In this document: in pieces, positions 33,946-43,603 of the stretch
How the letters are laid out: the number at the start of each line of letters is the position of its first letter
How positions within the stretch are numbered: the first letter of the stretch is position 1
Source: Vicingaceae bacterium
Lineage (GTDB): Bacteria; Bacteroidota; Bacteroidia; Flavobacteriales_E; Vicingaceae
Direction: 5' to 3'
DNA: 64,000 bases
Assembly (NCBI GenBank): GCA_028245195.1
Contig: JAOKCF010000007.1
Span: 38,801-102,800, forward strand
The notes under the pieces: generated by a model
What the model was told of the DNA's origin: nothing
What the model saw: only the letters and a program-made list of their open reading frames with translations
The model's database searches: none
Translations under genes and position numbers: made by a program

Positions 33946-35514
33946 TTGAACACCGTGGAAAAATATGACTTGTGTGTAATTGGCGGTGGACCTTCGGGCT
34001 ATGCAGCTGCCATGAGAGCCATAGACTTTGGCAAGAAAGTGCTATTGGTAGAAAAAGATAAACTGGGTGGTTACGGAATTTACGATGGAGCTTTAGCGTC
34101 AAAAACCATGTGGGAGCTATCCAATAAGGTTAAAACTGTTAATGACGAAATCGGCACTTACAGTAGAATTAATATGCCCTTTTCTAAGGTAAAAGAAATT
34201 ATTAACGAAGCTATTTTTGAGCGAAAATTCCAATTTTCTTGCCATTTAAGAATTATTCATGCCGAAACTGGTCTGATTAATTATGAGAAAGGGAAGGCTA
34301 GTTTTGCATCTAAGAAAGAAATTTTAATTCAAAAAAATGATGGTAAATCGATAACTGCATATGCAGAGAATACCATTATAGCAACAGGAAGTAGACCAAG
34401 AAAACTACCTACAATAAAAGTTGACGAGGAGGTTATTTTAACCTCCGATGGTATTTTACATTTAGATGAATTTCCTAAAAGCTTGGTGATTCTTGGAGCA
34501 GGTGTTATTGGTTGTGAATTTGCAACCATGTTTTCGAATTTTGGTCAAACTAAAGTGTACTTAATTGATAGAGCAGAGCGTATTTTACCTTTTGAAGATG
34601 AAGATATTGCTGATGTCGTTGCGACAAGTCTAGAACGTAATGGAGTTACCATACATCGAGGTGCAAAATTAGTCCGAATGGATCACTTGGGTGATGCAGT
34701 AGAGTATGAGATAGAAAATGCAGACGGAAGTACGGAAGTAATTCAAGTGGAAAAGGCGATGCTATCCATTGGTCGAGTTCCAAATGTTGACGAGTTGGAA
34801 TTAGACAGCTGTGGAGTTAAAATGAGTAAAAGAGGTGTTCACATTGGAGATGAAGATACTAGAACTAATATTTCGAATATTTATGCAGTTGGTGACGTTT
34901 CTGGTCATATGGCACTAGTAAATGTAGGTGAGCGAGAAGCAAGACATGCTGTAGTTAAAATGTTCGCAGATTTTCCAGTGAAACCAATTCACTATGAAAA
35001 TATTTCAACAATAATGTTCCTAAGTCCTGAGGTTGCTGCTGTAGGGTTAAGCGAGCAGAAAGCTCAAGAATTAAAAATTCCTATACGGGTATCAAAAATT
35101 GATTACTCTATGATTGCTAGAGCAATCGCTATGCGGAAGACCACCGGTTTTTTTAAAATAATTGTTTCTGATGATGATGACATGAAGGTTCTTGGAATGA
35201 GAGCAGTTGGAGAACATGCTTCTTCTGCTATTCAATCGGTATCCTTGTTAATGTATATGAATAAAGGAATTGATGAGCTGGCTCATATGATTCATCCTCA
35301 CCCTTCGATAGTAGAAGGAGTTCAAGAATGTGTTCGAATGTTGATAGGAAAGTCTATTTACAAATCTTCGGTTTTTAAAGACAAACTAAAGTGTTATAAA
35401 CGAACTATAGATGGTGAGAAACTCCCTCTCCATGCTTTGACTGATAATTCAGAAGAAAATTTGAATCGGGAGAAGATGATAGAAATGAATCGTACTAAAG
35501 TTAATTATAATTAA
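33946..35514 (+). CDS. Pyridine nucleotide-disulfide oxidoreductase family flavoprotein without redox Cys pair
   Basis: The 522-residue protein has the FAD motif DLCVIGGGPSGYAAAMRA, a central NAD motif VILGAGVIGCEFATMFSNFG, the second FAD motif NIYAVGDVSG and the dimerisation domain ending in HPHPSIVEGVQECV. In place of GGTCxNxGCxPSK it reads GGYGIYDGALASKTMWE, so both redox cysteines are lost. That is also the case in soluble transhydrogenase SthA, but the local sequence differs. The reaction is therefore uncertain: NAD(P)H transhydrogenation or another electron transfer. Starts at TTG 33946 or GTG 33955 are both possible. The 3' end overlaps the convergent MbnH gene by 4 bases. Confidence 0.85.
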   Translation: MNTVEKYDLCVIGGGPSGYAAAMRAIDFGKKVLLVEKDKLGGYGIYDGALASKTMWELSNKVKTVNDEIGTYSRINMPFSKVKEIINEAIFERKFQFSCHLRIIHAETGLINYEKGKASFASKKEILIQKNDGKSITAYAENTIIATGSRPRKLPTIKVDEEVILTSDGILHLDEFPKSLVILGAGVIGCEFATMFSNFGQTKVYLIDRAERILPFEDEDIADVVATSLERNGVTIHRGAKLVRMDHLGDAVEYEIENADGSTEVIQVEKAMLSIGRVPNVDELELDSCGVKMSKRGVHIGDEDTRTNISNIYAVGDVSGHMALVNVGEREARHAVVKMFADFPVKPIHYENISTIMFLSPEVAAVGLSEQKAQELKIPIRVSKIDYSMIARAIAMRKTTGFFKIIVSDDDDMKVLGMRAVGEHASSAIQSVSLLMYMNKGIDELAHMIHPHPSIVEGVQECVRMLIGKSIYKSSVFKDKLKCYKRTIDGEKLPLHALTDNSEENLNREKMIEMNRTKVNYN

Positions 35515-36614
35515 GGCCTAAAAGCTGGATTAGTAATAAAACTTGAGTCGTTCAAGGTATTGAGAAAGGCTATTAAATCAGTTTTTTGCTGCGTTGTTAG
35601 ATTTCTAGGCTTTTGTCTCCCATCAATATTAGGTGAGTTAACGTTTATTCCAGAATTGTAAAACTCAACGACTTCATCTAGGGTAGCAAAACGACCGTCA
35701 TGCATGTAGGGTGCTGTGAATGCTAAGTTTCTTAAAGACGGCGTTTTAAATTTGCCAACATCTAATGGGTTTTTTGTAATCCAAGCAAGCCCGGAGTCAG
35801 GGTTGGCATCTAGACCATTATTTACAAATTCATTGGTAGTCCATAAAATCTGAAAAGGAGTGCCATGACAATGAAAGCAGTCTCCCGTTCCTTCTGCCAT
35901 AAAAATATCAAAACCTCTAGATTCTGCCGAGGTAAGAGAGTTGTCACCAGGAGTATTGATTCCTTCTTGAGTCTCTAGAAAATATCTGTCAAATTTTGAA
36001 TCACCACTAATTAGTGTTCTCTCAAATTGGGCGATGGCTTTTACAACCAAATTAGAATCTATAATGTTTGTTCCAAATGCTCTTTTAAAAAGTCGGGGAT
36101 AATCGTTTGCACCTTGCAATTTAGAAGCTACATTTATCCATGTCTCTTGCATTTCAAGAGGGTCTCTTACTGGCCCCAAAGCTTGTTGTTCTAGAGTAGT
36201 AACGGAACCATGCCAATTGAAGCGCCTGGAAGTAACAGAACCCCAGGCTAAATTAAATAACGGCATCGCATTTCTGATGCTCAGTGTGCCTCCTACGCCT
36301 ATACTTTTGACCATCCCTTGATCATTAAATGCTTCTAAAGGGGCATGGCAAGAGGCACATGAAATACTATTGTCCCTAGATAGCATTCTTTCAAAGAACA
36401 ACTTTTTTCCCAAAGCTACTCCTTCCAACGTAAGTGAATTGTCTACAGGAATTATAGGTGAGTTAATATAATTGAAGTGAGGTGGTAGCTCGAGTGCATA
36501 AGGTGTAGGACTTCTGCTAGCAGGAGGGATTTCTTTATCAATAGTATCGTCATCCTCTCGGCACGAAGCTAAGAGGATGATGATAACTAAGGTATAGTTT
36601 AAAATGCGTTTCAT
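35511..36614 (-). CDS. Di-heme cytochrome c peroxidase family lipoprotein, MbnH-like
   Basis: The 367-residue protein has a lipoprotein signal with Cys18 (LVIIILLASCRE) and two c-type heme motifs: CASCH at residues 86-90 and CFHCH at 246-250. MauG/CcpA features include RNAMPLFNLAWG, and the third part APYMHDGRFATLDEVVEFYN is typical of the family. It sits three bases after an mbnP gene. In Methylosinus the equivalent MbnH oxidises a tryptophan of MbnP to kynurenine, which completes a copper site. The pairing here makes that function likely, compared with simple peroxide reduction. Confidence 0.9.
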   Translation of the reverse strand: MKRILNYTLVIIILLASCREDDDTIDKEIPPASRSPTPYALELPPHFNYINSPIIPVDNSLTLEGVALGKKLFFERMLSRDNSISCASCHAPLEAFNDQGMVKSIGVGGTLSIRNAMPLFNLAWGSVTSRRFNWHGSVTTLEQQALGPVRDPLEMQETWINVASKLQGANDYPRLFKRAFGTNIIDSNLVVKAIAQFERTLISGDSKFDRYFLETQEGINTPGDNSLTSAESRGFDIFMAEGTGDCFHCHGTPFQILWTTNEFVNNGLDANPDSGLAWITKNPLDVGKFKTPSLRNLAFTAPYMHDGRFATLDEVVEFYNSGINVNSPNIDGRQKPRNLTTQQKTDLIAFLNTLNDSSFITNPAFRP

Positions 36615-36617
36615 TTA

Positions 36618-37418
36618 CTATTGCTTAAAATTAAACACAGAACTTCCATTACTGTTTAACGCTTTTTGTGCTGCAGAAATTGGCATTACTGGAGCATTCC
36701 AAACATTAAAATCCCAATCTATTGGATTAGTGTACCATTCTTCTATGTTCATTTCAATATCGAAGCTAAAGTCACTACTAATTAAAATTTTTGAATTAGG
36801 CAATGTGACATCAAAATGGTTGATTTCATTTGTTCGCGGCATAGTAGAGTCATCGCTTGCAGTTCCCATATGTGTTTTGAACTCGGCAGAAGTGTTTGTA
36901 TTATCTAAATAATCGCCTTCCAATCTTAAAAAGTGGTAACCACCACCTAACATAACGGGCCAATTCCAACCAAGGGTGTTTAGGTCGATATAAGCTCCTG
37001 AAACGTTGTCTTCTTCATCAAAACCAAAAGTGAACCCAATTGAAGTATACGTGCCTTCAGGAATTTTTGTGTTTAATGTGTATTGTAAAGTTGACGAGTC
37101 TTCTAGTGTTACGTAGTGATATCCTCCATCTACAATCTTAGTTCCATCGTCCTTTGTGAATGTCACATCTGAAATCAAATACTGCAACTTGGTTACATTG
37201 AATTGTTGTATCAACGCATTTTCATAAGGATGGCCTGCAGTGTTCATTTGCAATACAACTCCATCAACATATTGAGTTAAGTTAATAGTAGCCGTGTACT
37301 CTTCCGTTACTGTTACAGGACTTATTGTGTCATCGTCATCATCTTTACAAGATGAAAATGATAATATTAAAATTACTAATGCACTGAATAATATTTTGTT
37401 GTATTTAAAATTTTTCAT
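36618..37418 (-). CDS. MbnP family copper-binding lipoprotein
   Basis: The 266-residue protein has a lipobox ending in Cys24 (LILSFSSCKDDDDD) and the MbnP pattern: LQYLISDVTF, GGYHYVTLEDSS, GFTFGFDEEDNVSG, LNTLGWNWPVMLGGGYHFLRLEGD. His residues near HFLRLEG and Trp residues of the WNWP and EWYTNPIDWDFNVWN segments are candidates for the metal site and for the modified residue. In studied members the MbnH partner converts one Trp to kynurenine. No methanobactin precursor is visible, so this is a stand-alone pair as found in many genomes. Confidence 0.88.
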   Translation of the reverse strand: MKNFKYNKILFSALVILILSFSSCKDDDDDTISPVTVTEEYTATINLTQYVDGVVLQMNTAGHPYENALIQQFNVTKLQYLISDVTFTKDDGTKIVDGGYHYVTLEDSSTLQYTLNTKIPEGTYTSIGFTFGFDEEDNVSGAYIDLNTLGWNWPVMLGGGYHFLRLEGDYLDNTNTSAEFKTHMGTASDDSTMPRTNEINHFDVTLPNSKILISSDFSFDIEMNIEEWYTNPIDWDFNVWNAPVMPISAAQKALNSNGSSVFNFKQ

Positions 37419-37427
37419 TTTCTATTT

Positions 37428-37532
37428 TTAAAAGTAAAAAGTTAAGTCAGTTGAAAATCTCATATTGTTTTGCAACTGATTATCGTTTAATGATTGACGT
37501 ATAGGATCCCCAAAGGATGCCCCTATTGCCAT
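37428..37532 (-). pseudogene. C-terminal remnant of an outer-membrane-like protein
   Basis: Upstream of mbnP, a 34-codon minus-strand frame reads GASFGDPIRQSLNDNQLQNN and ends in FSTDLTFYF, a pattern with terminal Phe as in outer-membrane beta barrels. It has no clear promoter or full-length start; the open frame continues a few codons up to a stop at about 37595. It could be the tail of a lost receptor gene belonging to the mbnP operon. Evidence is limited to composition and position. Confidence 0.35.
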
Positions 37533-37629
37533 TTTTTTGATGTAAATTTTTGTGCCATATATAAAGATAATCCTTTTTATAATTCACTTTAAAAAAAGGC
37601 TTGTTTAATTTAGGAGCAGTTTAAAGAAT

Positions 37630-38538
37630 ATGAGTTTAATTGTTATTTTAGGTCCAACTGCTGTTGGAAAGACTCAGTTAGCTGTTCAACTTTCAGATAA
37701 GTTAGATGGTGAAATAATCAGTGCAGATAGTCGGCAAGTATATCGTGACATGGATTTAGGGACTGGGAAAGATTTAAAGGACTACATAGTGGATGGCAAA
37801 CAAGTTCCATTTCACTTAATTGATATTAAACAAGCGGGTGATGCTTATAATGTGTTCGATTTTCAGCAGGATTTTTATATTTCGTATGAAGCGATAATTA
37901 GAAAAGGAAAAACTGCTATTTTATGTGGAGGAACGGGTCTGTATCTAGAAGCTGCTTTGGCAAAAGAAAAAATGCTCGAGGTTCCTGAAAATACTTCGCT
38001 GCGAGAGGAATTAACAGTTTTGAGTCAAAAGGAACTGATTAACCGACTAACTAGTCTTATTAAAAATGTTCATAACAACACTGATCTTATAGATCGAGAG
38101 CGAACCATACGAGCAATAGAGATTGAGCTGTTTAAATCACAGCATGTGGAGTTGCAATTAAGCCCGGTGAAGAAGTTTAAAATAATTGGACTAAGAATGG
38201 AACGCGAAAATTTACGAAAGAGAATTAGTGAACGACTTGAGGTTAGATTACAAGAGGGAATGATGGAGGAAGCAGAGCGTTTATTAAACCAAGGAGTGAG
38301 TCATGAACAATTGGACTATTATGGTTTGGAATATCGATTTCTTTCTGCTTACATGCAAGGTAAAGTAAGTTATGATGAAATGTTCGAAGGTCTTGTTCAA
38401 GCCATTCGTAGGTTTGCTAAAAAACAAATGACCTGGTATCGAAGAATGGAAAAAAAAGGACAAATAATTTATTGGATTGACGCTGAAGAATCGATGGATA
38501 TAAAAGTTCAACAAGCTTTAAAACTTTTAAATAAATAG
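37630..38538 (+). CDS. miaA: tRNA dimethylallyltransferase
   Basis: The 302-residue enzyme adds a dimethylallyl group to N6 of A37 in tRNAs reading UNN codons. P-loop GPTAVGKTQLAV is at residues 7-18, ISADSRQVYRDMDLGTGK follows, CGGTGLYLEAAL is the DMAPP-site region, and GLEYRFLSAYMQG plus RFAKKQMTWYRR are the tRNA-contact motifs. Length is usual. The next gene starts two bases after the stop, so miaA and the helicase gene form one unit. Confidence 0.95.
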   Translation: MSLIVILGPTAVGKTQLAVQLSDKLDGEIISADSRQVYRDMDLGTGKDLKDYIVDGKQVPFHLIDIKQAGDAYNVFDFQQDFYISYEAIIRKGKTAILCGGTGLYLEAALAKEKMLEVPENTSLREELTVLSQKELINRLTSLIKNVHNNTDLIDRERTIRAIEIELFKSQHVELQLSPVKKFKIIGLRMERENLRKRISERLEVRLQEGMMEEAERLLNQGVSHEQLDYYGLEYRFLSAYMQGKVSYDEMFEGLVQAIRRFAKKQMTWYRRMEKKGQIIYWIDAEESMDIKVQQALKLLNK

Positions 38539-38540
38539 CG

Positions 38541-41500
38541 ATGAAAGGAAAGTTTAATGTATACAAATCTTCTGCTGGCTCAGGGAAAACTTACACCTTA
38601 GTACAAGAGTTTTTAAGGATTTGCTTAACCAGTGAAGACCTGTATGGCTTTTCACGAATATTAGCGATTACGTTTACCAACAAGGCTACATTTGAGATGA
38701 AGCAAAGAATCTTGAAGGCACTAAAGCAAATTGGTAATCAAGATGAAAGAGTTGTCGACCTATTAGAAAGCTTGCAAGCAGCAACGGGTCTTACAAAAGA
38801 AGAATTGGTATTAAAGTGTCAGCAAATCTTAACGGCTATTTTGCACTCTTATGCTGATTTTAGTATTAGCACCATCGATAAGTTTACACACCGTTTGGTT
38901 CGAACCTTTGCAAAAGATTTAGGTCTCTCTCCTACGTTTAAAGTTGAACTAGAAGCTTCTGACGTTTTAAATGAAGTGATAGATTTATTAATTGATAAGC
39001 TTGGCATTGATGAAGCGTTGACTGAGCTTTTGATTCAATTTGCTTTTTCTCGTATGGAAGATGAAAAGACGTGGAAGATTGACAAAGAAATGTTTCAATT
39101 TGCCATGCAATTTTTCCAAGAGCAATCATTTCCATACCTAAAAGAACTAAGAGAAGTATCACCCGAAACATATTCGGATACCCTAAAACTAAATAATCGA
39201 AGGTTATCTGAATTTGAAAAGGAAATTAAGACAATAGGAAAGGAGGCAATGGATTTAATTGTTGCTAGCGGAGCAGAAAAAGCTTCTTTTTCCAATAGAG
39301 CTGCTATATGCAATTTCTTTCACCGTTTCCAAGAATTTGACCTTTCAAACCTTCCTCCAAAAAGTACTGCAATCAAAACAGTGGAGGAGGATAAGTGGTG
39401 TGCTGGGAAATGCACAGCTAACCAAGCGGCAGCTATTGACGGAATTAAGGACCAGTTAACGGAGTTGTTTCATAAAGGAGTAAATTATTACACCGATAAC
39501 ATAAAAAACTACTTAGCTGTCAATGAGACTTCGAAATATCTTCATTCGTTAAGTTTATTAAATCACATTGAGAAACGGCTCAATGAATATAAGAAAGAAG
39601 AAAAAATCTTGAATATTTCAGATTTCAATCAATTGATTTCTTCTATTGTTGAACACGAGCCCATGCCTTTTATTTATGAGCGTTTGGGAGATAAGTATCA
39701 GTACTTGATGATTGATGAGTTTCAAGATACGTCAGTTCTACAGTTCTCTAATTTGTTGCCCTTGGTGGAAAATTCTTTGGCTCAAGGGTTCGAAAATTTA
39801 ATTGTAGGAGACGCAAAACAGGCCATTTACCGATTTAGGGGTGGGGAAGTGCAGCAGTTCTCAGAAATGCCGAATTATATCTTGCCTGAAATTCAACAAA
39901 ATGAATTGTATCAGGAGCGAATGCAAACGCTTGAATTTCAATATAATCAAACAAATTTGGCAACTAACTATCGTTCGCTTAGCGAAGTGGTGAATTTTAA
40001 TAACGCCTTTTTCGAATTTGTTAAAAATGACTCCAACTTAACCCCAAAGATCAAAGCTATTTTTGAGGGGCATCAGCAAGAAATAGTAGAGAAGAAAAGA
40101 GGAGGGTATGTTGAAATACAATTTGTAGAAGGGGAAAAGAAAGAAGATCGATTGCCGATTTATGAGCAAATTATTTTGAATATAATAGAACGCAGCTTGG
40201 AAAATGGCTATCAGCTTAAAGATATTGCAATCTTAGTGCGTAAAAAGTCGCAGGGGAGAGATGCTGCCGAATTTTTAAAGGCGAATAATATTAATGTTTT
40301 GTCTAGTGAAGCGTTATTGCTTAGGAACGATACAACCGTTAATTTTTTGGTGCGTTTTGCCCAATGGATTTTTCAACCTCAAATACATCTTTATCGGAAA
40401 GAAGTAATTGAGTTCTTAGTAGAACAGCAATTTCTTTCTGAATCACTGCATAAATACTATACAACGGAAGCTACTGGAATGACCACAAAAGGTCTTTTGA
40501 ACGAAACCGGGCTTACAATTGAAGTTGAGGATCTAAAGTTATTAGCTTCTCATGAGTTCTTTGAAGAAATCATTCGAAAGTTTGGATTGGACAAAACGTA
40601 CAATGTATATCTTCAATTTTTTCAAGATGCAGTATTTGATTATTTTAAATCGAATAAGGGGAATATCCAAAGTTTTTTGGATTGGTGGGAAGAGAATCAA
40701 GAGCGGTTTAGTATTTCAACTTCAGATGAAACCAATGCGGTGAGTATAATGACCATACACAAGTCAAAAGGATTGGAGTTCCCAATTTGTATCATTCCAT
40801 TTGCGGAACAAGAAATAGCGCAGCACGGACCATTTCGAACAAATGTCATATGGACCAAAACTGCTACAGAGCCTTCGGTGAAACTGCCCTATGCGTTGGT
40901 GGAATTCAATAGCAATTTGAGAGATTCTGAGCTTTCTGCAGCCTATGAAACGGAGTTAGAGAAATTACAAATTGACTTCATGTGTGATAATTATGTTGCG
41001 TTTACGAGAACTGTGGATGCGCTTTTTCTGTTAACGAACCAATTTACACCACCTAAAGGTCAGCCTTCAAATCCTAGGTTGGTGAAGTTACCGCAATTAA
41101 TCCATGATTTTGTTGAACAAAACGACTTAGAACCGAGTAAAGGCAGAGTAAGTTGGGGGGAATTTCTTACAAACTTATCAATACATGAATTAAATAAAGA
41201 GGACTATCCACTGAATTATCTTTCCTCACCATGGAGTGACAAGATTAATATTAGTGCAAGTAGTCAATCAACCTGGAAGCAGAACGAGCCTATTCAATAT
41301 GGTATTTTAATGCACGAAATTTTAGGAGAAATAGTAAGCATAGCAGATATAAAAGAGGTTCTTCAACGGTATAAGGCTGATGGATCGTTGAACGAGTTAG
41401 AGTTTCAAACAATGGGGCGGAAGCTCAATCAAATTATAATGAATTCAAAAATACAGCCCTTTTTTGATTCTCGGTATGCTGTAAAGCAAGAAGCTAGCAT

Positions 41501-41708
41501 GCTGAGTAAGTCGGGGAAACTCCTTCGACCAGATCGAGTGGTTTTTTGGGATAATAAAACGGTAATTCTCGATTTTAAAACCGGAGAAAAGAATGATGCT
41601 CACCATGAGCAAATGAGAGAATATCAATCCGTTCTACAAGAAATTAGTAAAACTGAAGTTGAGGCGTATCTGTTGTATACGGAAACAGAAGAGTTGGTAA
41701 AGATTTAA
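38541..41708 (+). CDS. AddA/RecB-like UvrD-family helicase-nuclease
   Basis: The 1055-residue protein begins with Walker A (YKSSAGSGKTYTLVQEF), then ITFTNKATFEMKQRIL (motif Ia), DFSISTIDKFTHRL, YLMIDEFQDTSVLQ (Walker B, DExQ), GDAKQAIYRFRGG (motif III), NYRSLSEVVNFN (motif IV) and SIMTIHKSKGLEFPICIIPF (motif V). At the C-terminus, RPDRVVFWDNKTVILDFKTGE is a RecB-type nuclease motif with the D-x-K pair. It should act in repair of double-strand breaks with the AddB-like protein encoded at 55855. The partner genes are about 14 kb apart here. Confidence 0.9.
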   Translation: MKGKFNVYKSSAGSGKTYTLVQEFLRICLTSEDLYGFSRILAITFTNKATFEMKQRILKALKQIGNQDERVVDLLESLQAATGLTKEELVLKCQQILTAILHSYADFSISTIDKFTHRLVRTFAKDLGLSPTFKVELEASDVLNEVIDLLIDKLGIDEALTELLIQFAFSRMEDEKTWKIDKEMFQFAMQFFQEQSFPYLKELREVSPETYSDTLKLNNRRLSEFEKEIKTIGKEAMDLIVASGAEKASFSNRAAICNFFHRFQEFDLSNLPPKSTAIKTVEEDKWCAGKCTANQAAAIDGIKDQLTELFHKGVNYYTDNIKNYLAVNETSKYLHSLSLLNHIEKRLNEYKKEEKILNISDFNQLISSIVEHEPMPFIYERLGDKYQYLMIDEFQDTSVLQFSNLLPLVENSLAQGFENLIVGDAKQAIYRFRGGEVQQFSEMPNYILPEIQQNELYQERMQTLEFQYNQTNLATNYRSLSEVVNFNNAFFEFVKNDSNLTPKIKAIFEGHQQEIVEKKRGGYVEIQFVEGEKKEDRLPIYEQIILNIIERSLENGYQLKDIAILVRKKSQGRDAAEFLKANNINVLSSEALLLRNDTTVNFLVRFAQWIFQPQIHLYRKEVIEFLVEQQFLSESLHKYYTTEATGMTTKGLLNETGLTIEVEDLKLLASHEFFEEIIRKFGLDKTYNVYLQFFQDAVFDYFKSNKGNIQSFLDWWEENQERFSISTSDETNAVSIMTIHKSKGLEFPICIIPFAEQEIAQHGPFRTNVIWTKTATEPSVKLPYALVEFNSNLRDSELSAAYETELEKLQIDFMCDNYVAFTRTVDALFLLTNQFTPPKGQPSNPRLVKLPQLIHDFVEQNDLEPSKGRVSWGEFLTNLSIHELNKEDYPLNYLSSPWSDKINISASSQSTWKQNEPIQYGILMHEILGEIVSIADIKEVLQRYKADGSLNELEFQTMGRKLNQIIMNSKIQPFFDSRYAVKQEASMLSKSGKLLRPDRVVFWDNKTVILDFKTGEKNDAHHEQMREYQSVLQEISKTEVEAYLLYTETEELVKI

Positions 41709-42361
41709 CTTACCAAATCTTTCAATTCGTTACACGTATTTTTTGGATTGGAAGATTTGAAAACAAAACTTCCTGCTACCAATACTTCTGCTCCTGCATC
41801 TGTTAATCTTTTTGCATTGGCTGAGGTTACTCCACCATCGATTTCAATTAGGGTAGTTGCATCGCTTTCATCAATCATTCGTCTCAATTTAAGAACCTTA
41901 CTGTAGGTTTGTTCGATAAATGACTGTCCGCCAAATCCTGGGTTTACAGACATGATACAAACTAAGTCAATGTCCTTAATCACATCTTCCAATACAGAAA
42001 CAGGAGTATGAGGGTTCAACGCAACACCAGCTTGCATGCCTTCTGCTTTAATCGATTGAAGTGTTCGGTGAAGGTGATTACAAGCTTCGTAATGTACCGT
42101 TAGAATATCGGCACCAACAGCCTTAAAGTCTTTGATGTAGCGATCTGGATCAACAATCATCAAATGAACATCAAATGGTTTAGTGGAAAGTGGTTTAATG
42201 GCTTTAATTACCGGCATACCGAATGATATGTTGGGTACAAAAACACCATCCATTACATCAATGTGGTACCAGTCAGCAGAACTATTTTCGATTATATCAC
42301 AGGCAGACTGTAGGTTAGAGAAGTCCGCTGCTAAAATGGAAGGAGCAATTTTATGAGCCAT
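41705..42361 (-). CDS. rpe: Ribulose-phosphate 3-epimerase
   Basis: The 218-residue TIM-barrel enzyme interconverts ribulose 5-phosphate and xylulose 5-phosphate. It shows APSILAADFSNL at strand 1, HIDVMDGVFVPNISFG with metal ligands, FDVHLMIVDP, HYEACNH, MSVNPGFGGQSFI and EIDGGVT, all conserved in the family. Length is standard. It lies 41 bases downstream of the sigma factor gene and overlaps the end of the convergent helicase gene by four bases. Confidence 0.96.
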   Translation of the reverse strand: MAHKIAPSILAADFSNLQSACDIIENSSADWYHIDVMDGVFVPNISFGMPVIKAIKPLSTKPFDVHLMIVDPDRYIKDFKAVGADILTVHYEACNHLHRTLQSIKAEGMQAGVALNPHTPVSVLEDVIKDIDLVCIMSVNPGFGGQSFIEQTYSKVLKLRRMIDESDATTLIEIDGGVTSANAKRLTDAGAEVLVAGSFVFKSSNPKNTCNELKDLVS

Positions 42362-42402
42362 CTTTTTTTACAAAAATAGGCGATTATTAACATATATGAG
42401 GT

Positions 42403-43269
42403 CTAGCCCAAGTAAGATTTTAAGATTTTTGTGTGACTGTTCACTTTTAATCGTCGAACTGCTTTTTCTTTAATCTGACGAACCCTTTCTCTCGTTAGCT
42501 CGTACTTCATCCCAATTTCTTCTAACGAGTGCGGACGGGTTCCGTTGAGTCCAAAAAACAAACGGAGTATTTCTGCTTCCCTGCAAGTTAAAAAAGTTAG
42601 TGATTGTTGCACTTCATTACAAAGAGATTCTGTTAATAAGGATTTATCTGGATCAGGAGTTAAAGAGTTTTTTAGTAAGTCGTACATGCTGCCACTCTCG
42701 TCATCTGAACTTAAAGGAGCATCCATTGAAACGTGGCGTCTGTTATTTTTGATTGAGCTTAAAATATCTTGATCTGAAATGTCAACGCAAGCTGCAATTT
42801 CGTGTGGTAAAGGTTCTCTTTCGTATTTCTGCTCTAACTCATTAAATACTTTTCTAACCTTATTAATGTTTCCAATTTTATTTAACGGTAAACGGACGAT
42901 TCTAGACTGCTCAGCAATAGCTTGCATAATAGATTGACGAATCCACCATACGGCATAAGATATGAATTTAAATCCTCTTGTTTCGTCAAATTTTTGGGCT
43001 GCTTTAATCAACCCCAAATTTCCTTCGTTAATTAAGTCTGATAAACCTAAGCCTTGATTTTGGTATTGCTTAGCTACTGAGACGACGAAACGAAGATTTG
43101 CTTTGGTAAGTTTTTCTAAGGCAATTGCATCTCCTTCTCTGATTCGAATGGCCAACGCAACTTCTTCTTCAGCCGTAATTAAGTCAACCTTGCCAATTTC
43201 TTGTAAATACCTATCAAGTGAAATAGTTTGTCGATTGGTGATGCTCTTAGAAATCTTGAGTTGTCTCAT
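42403..43269 (-). CDS. rpoD: Primary sigma factor, SigA/RpoD family
   Basis: The 288-residue protein is the compact primary sigma factor of Bacteroidota, lacking region 1.1. Region 1.2 begins at [15 protein letters not shown]. Region 2 includes [20 protein letters not shown] and [19 protein letters not shown], followed by [20 protein letters not shown]. Region 4 has [23 protein letters not shown]. It recognises the TTG...TAnnTTTG promoters pointed out in this window. The upstream 420-base region is free of genes and includes structured repeats. Confidence 0.95.
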   Translation of the reverse strand: MRQLKISKSITNRQTISLDRYLQEIGKVDLITAEEEVALAIRIREGDAIALEKLTKANLRFVVSVAKQYQNQGLGLSDLINEGNLGLIKAAQKFDETRGFKFISYAVWWIRQSIMQAIAEQSRIVRLPLNKIGNINKVRKVFNELEQKYEREPLPHEIAACVDISDQDILSSIKNNRRHVSMDAPLSSDDESGSMYDLLKNSLTPDPDKSLLTESLCNEVQQSLTFLTCREAEILRLFFGLNGTRPHSLEEIGMKYELTRERVRQIKEKAVRRLKVNSHTKILKSYLG

Positions 43270-43603
43270 TCCCTTTGGTTGGTTAATTTGTAAATATTGA
43301 GATAGAATCTGCTTTTAAATATAAGCAAAAACATCACATTTTAACATATTTTGACAAGCTTAGCACAATATTTGAAATTTAAACGATAAAAAGGATGCAT
43401 TAATATACAAATAAAGCGCTTTTGGTCGTACGGTGGTACAAGACGCAAAAGGACTTAAAAGCAGAAGTTAAACAACTATTTCGATGTAAATATGGTTTGT
43501 TTTTTGTGGACAGGAATGATCGAATTCATAGTTGAGGTATTTCGATTCATAATTGAGCAATAATTGGACTTGAACACTAAGAAATGTGAAAAAGTTAACG
43601 CAC
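43270..43603. other. Gene-free region upstream of rpoD with hairpin and direct repeats
   Basis: This stretch has no credible ORF. It holds a nested inverted repeat at 43419-43451 (CTTTTG GTC GTAC ... GTAC .. GAC CAAAAG) and a pair of imperfect 18-base direct repeats, TCGAATTCATAGTTGAGG at 43520 and TCGATTCATAATTGAGCA at 43542. It is presumably the promoter/leader region of rpoD. A structured RNA is possible but not supported by more than this. Confidence 0.4.

Noticed and set aside
36604-36912. 102-residue plus-strand ORF
   Set aside because: Antisense of the MbnP gene; Ser/Leu/Ile-rich shadow.
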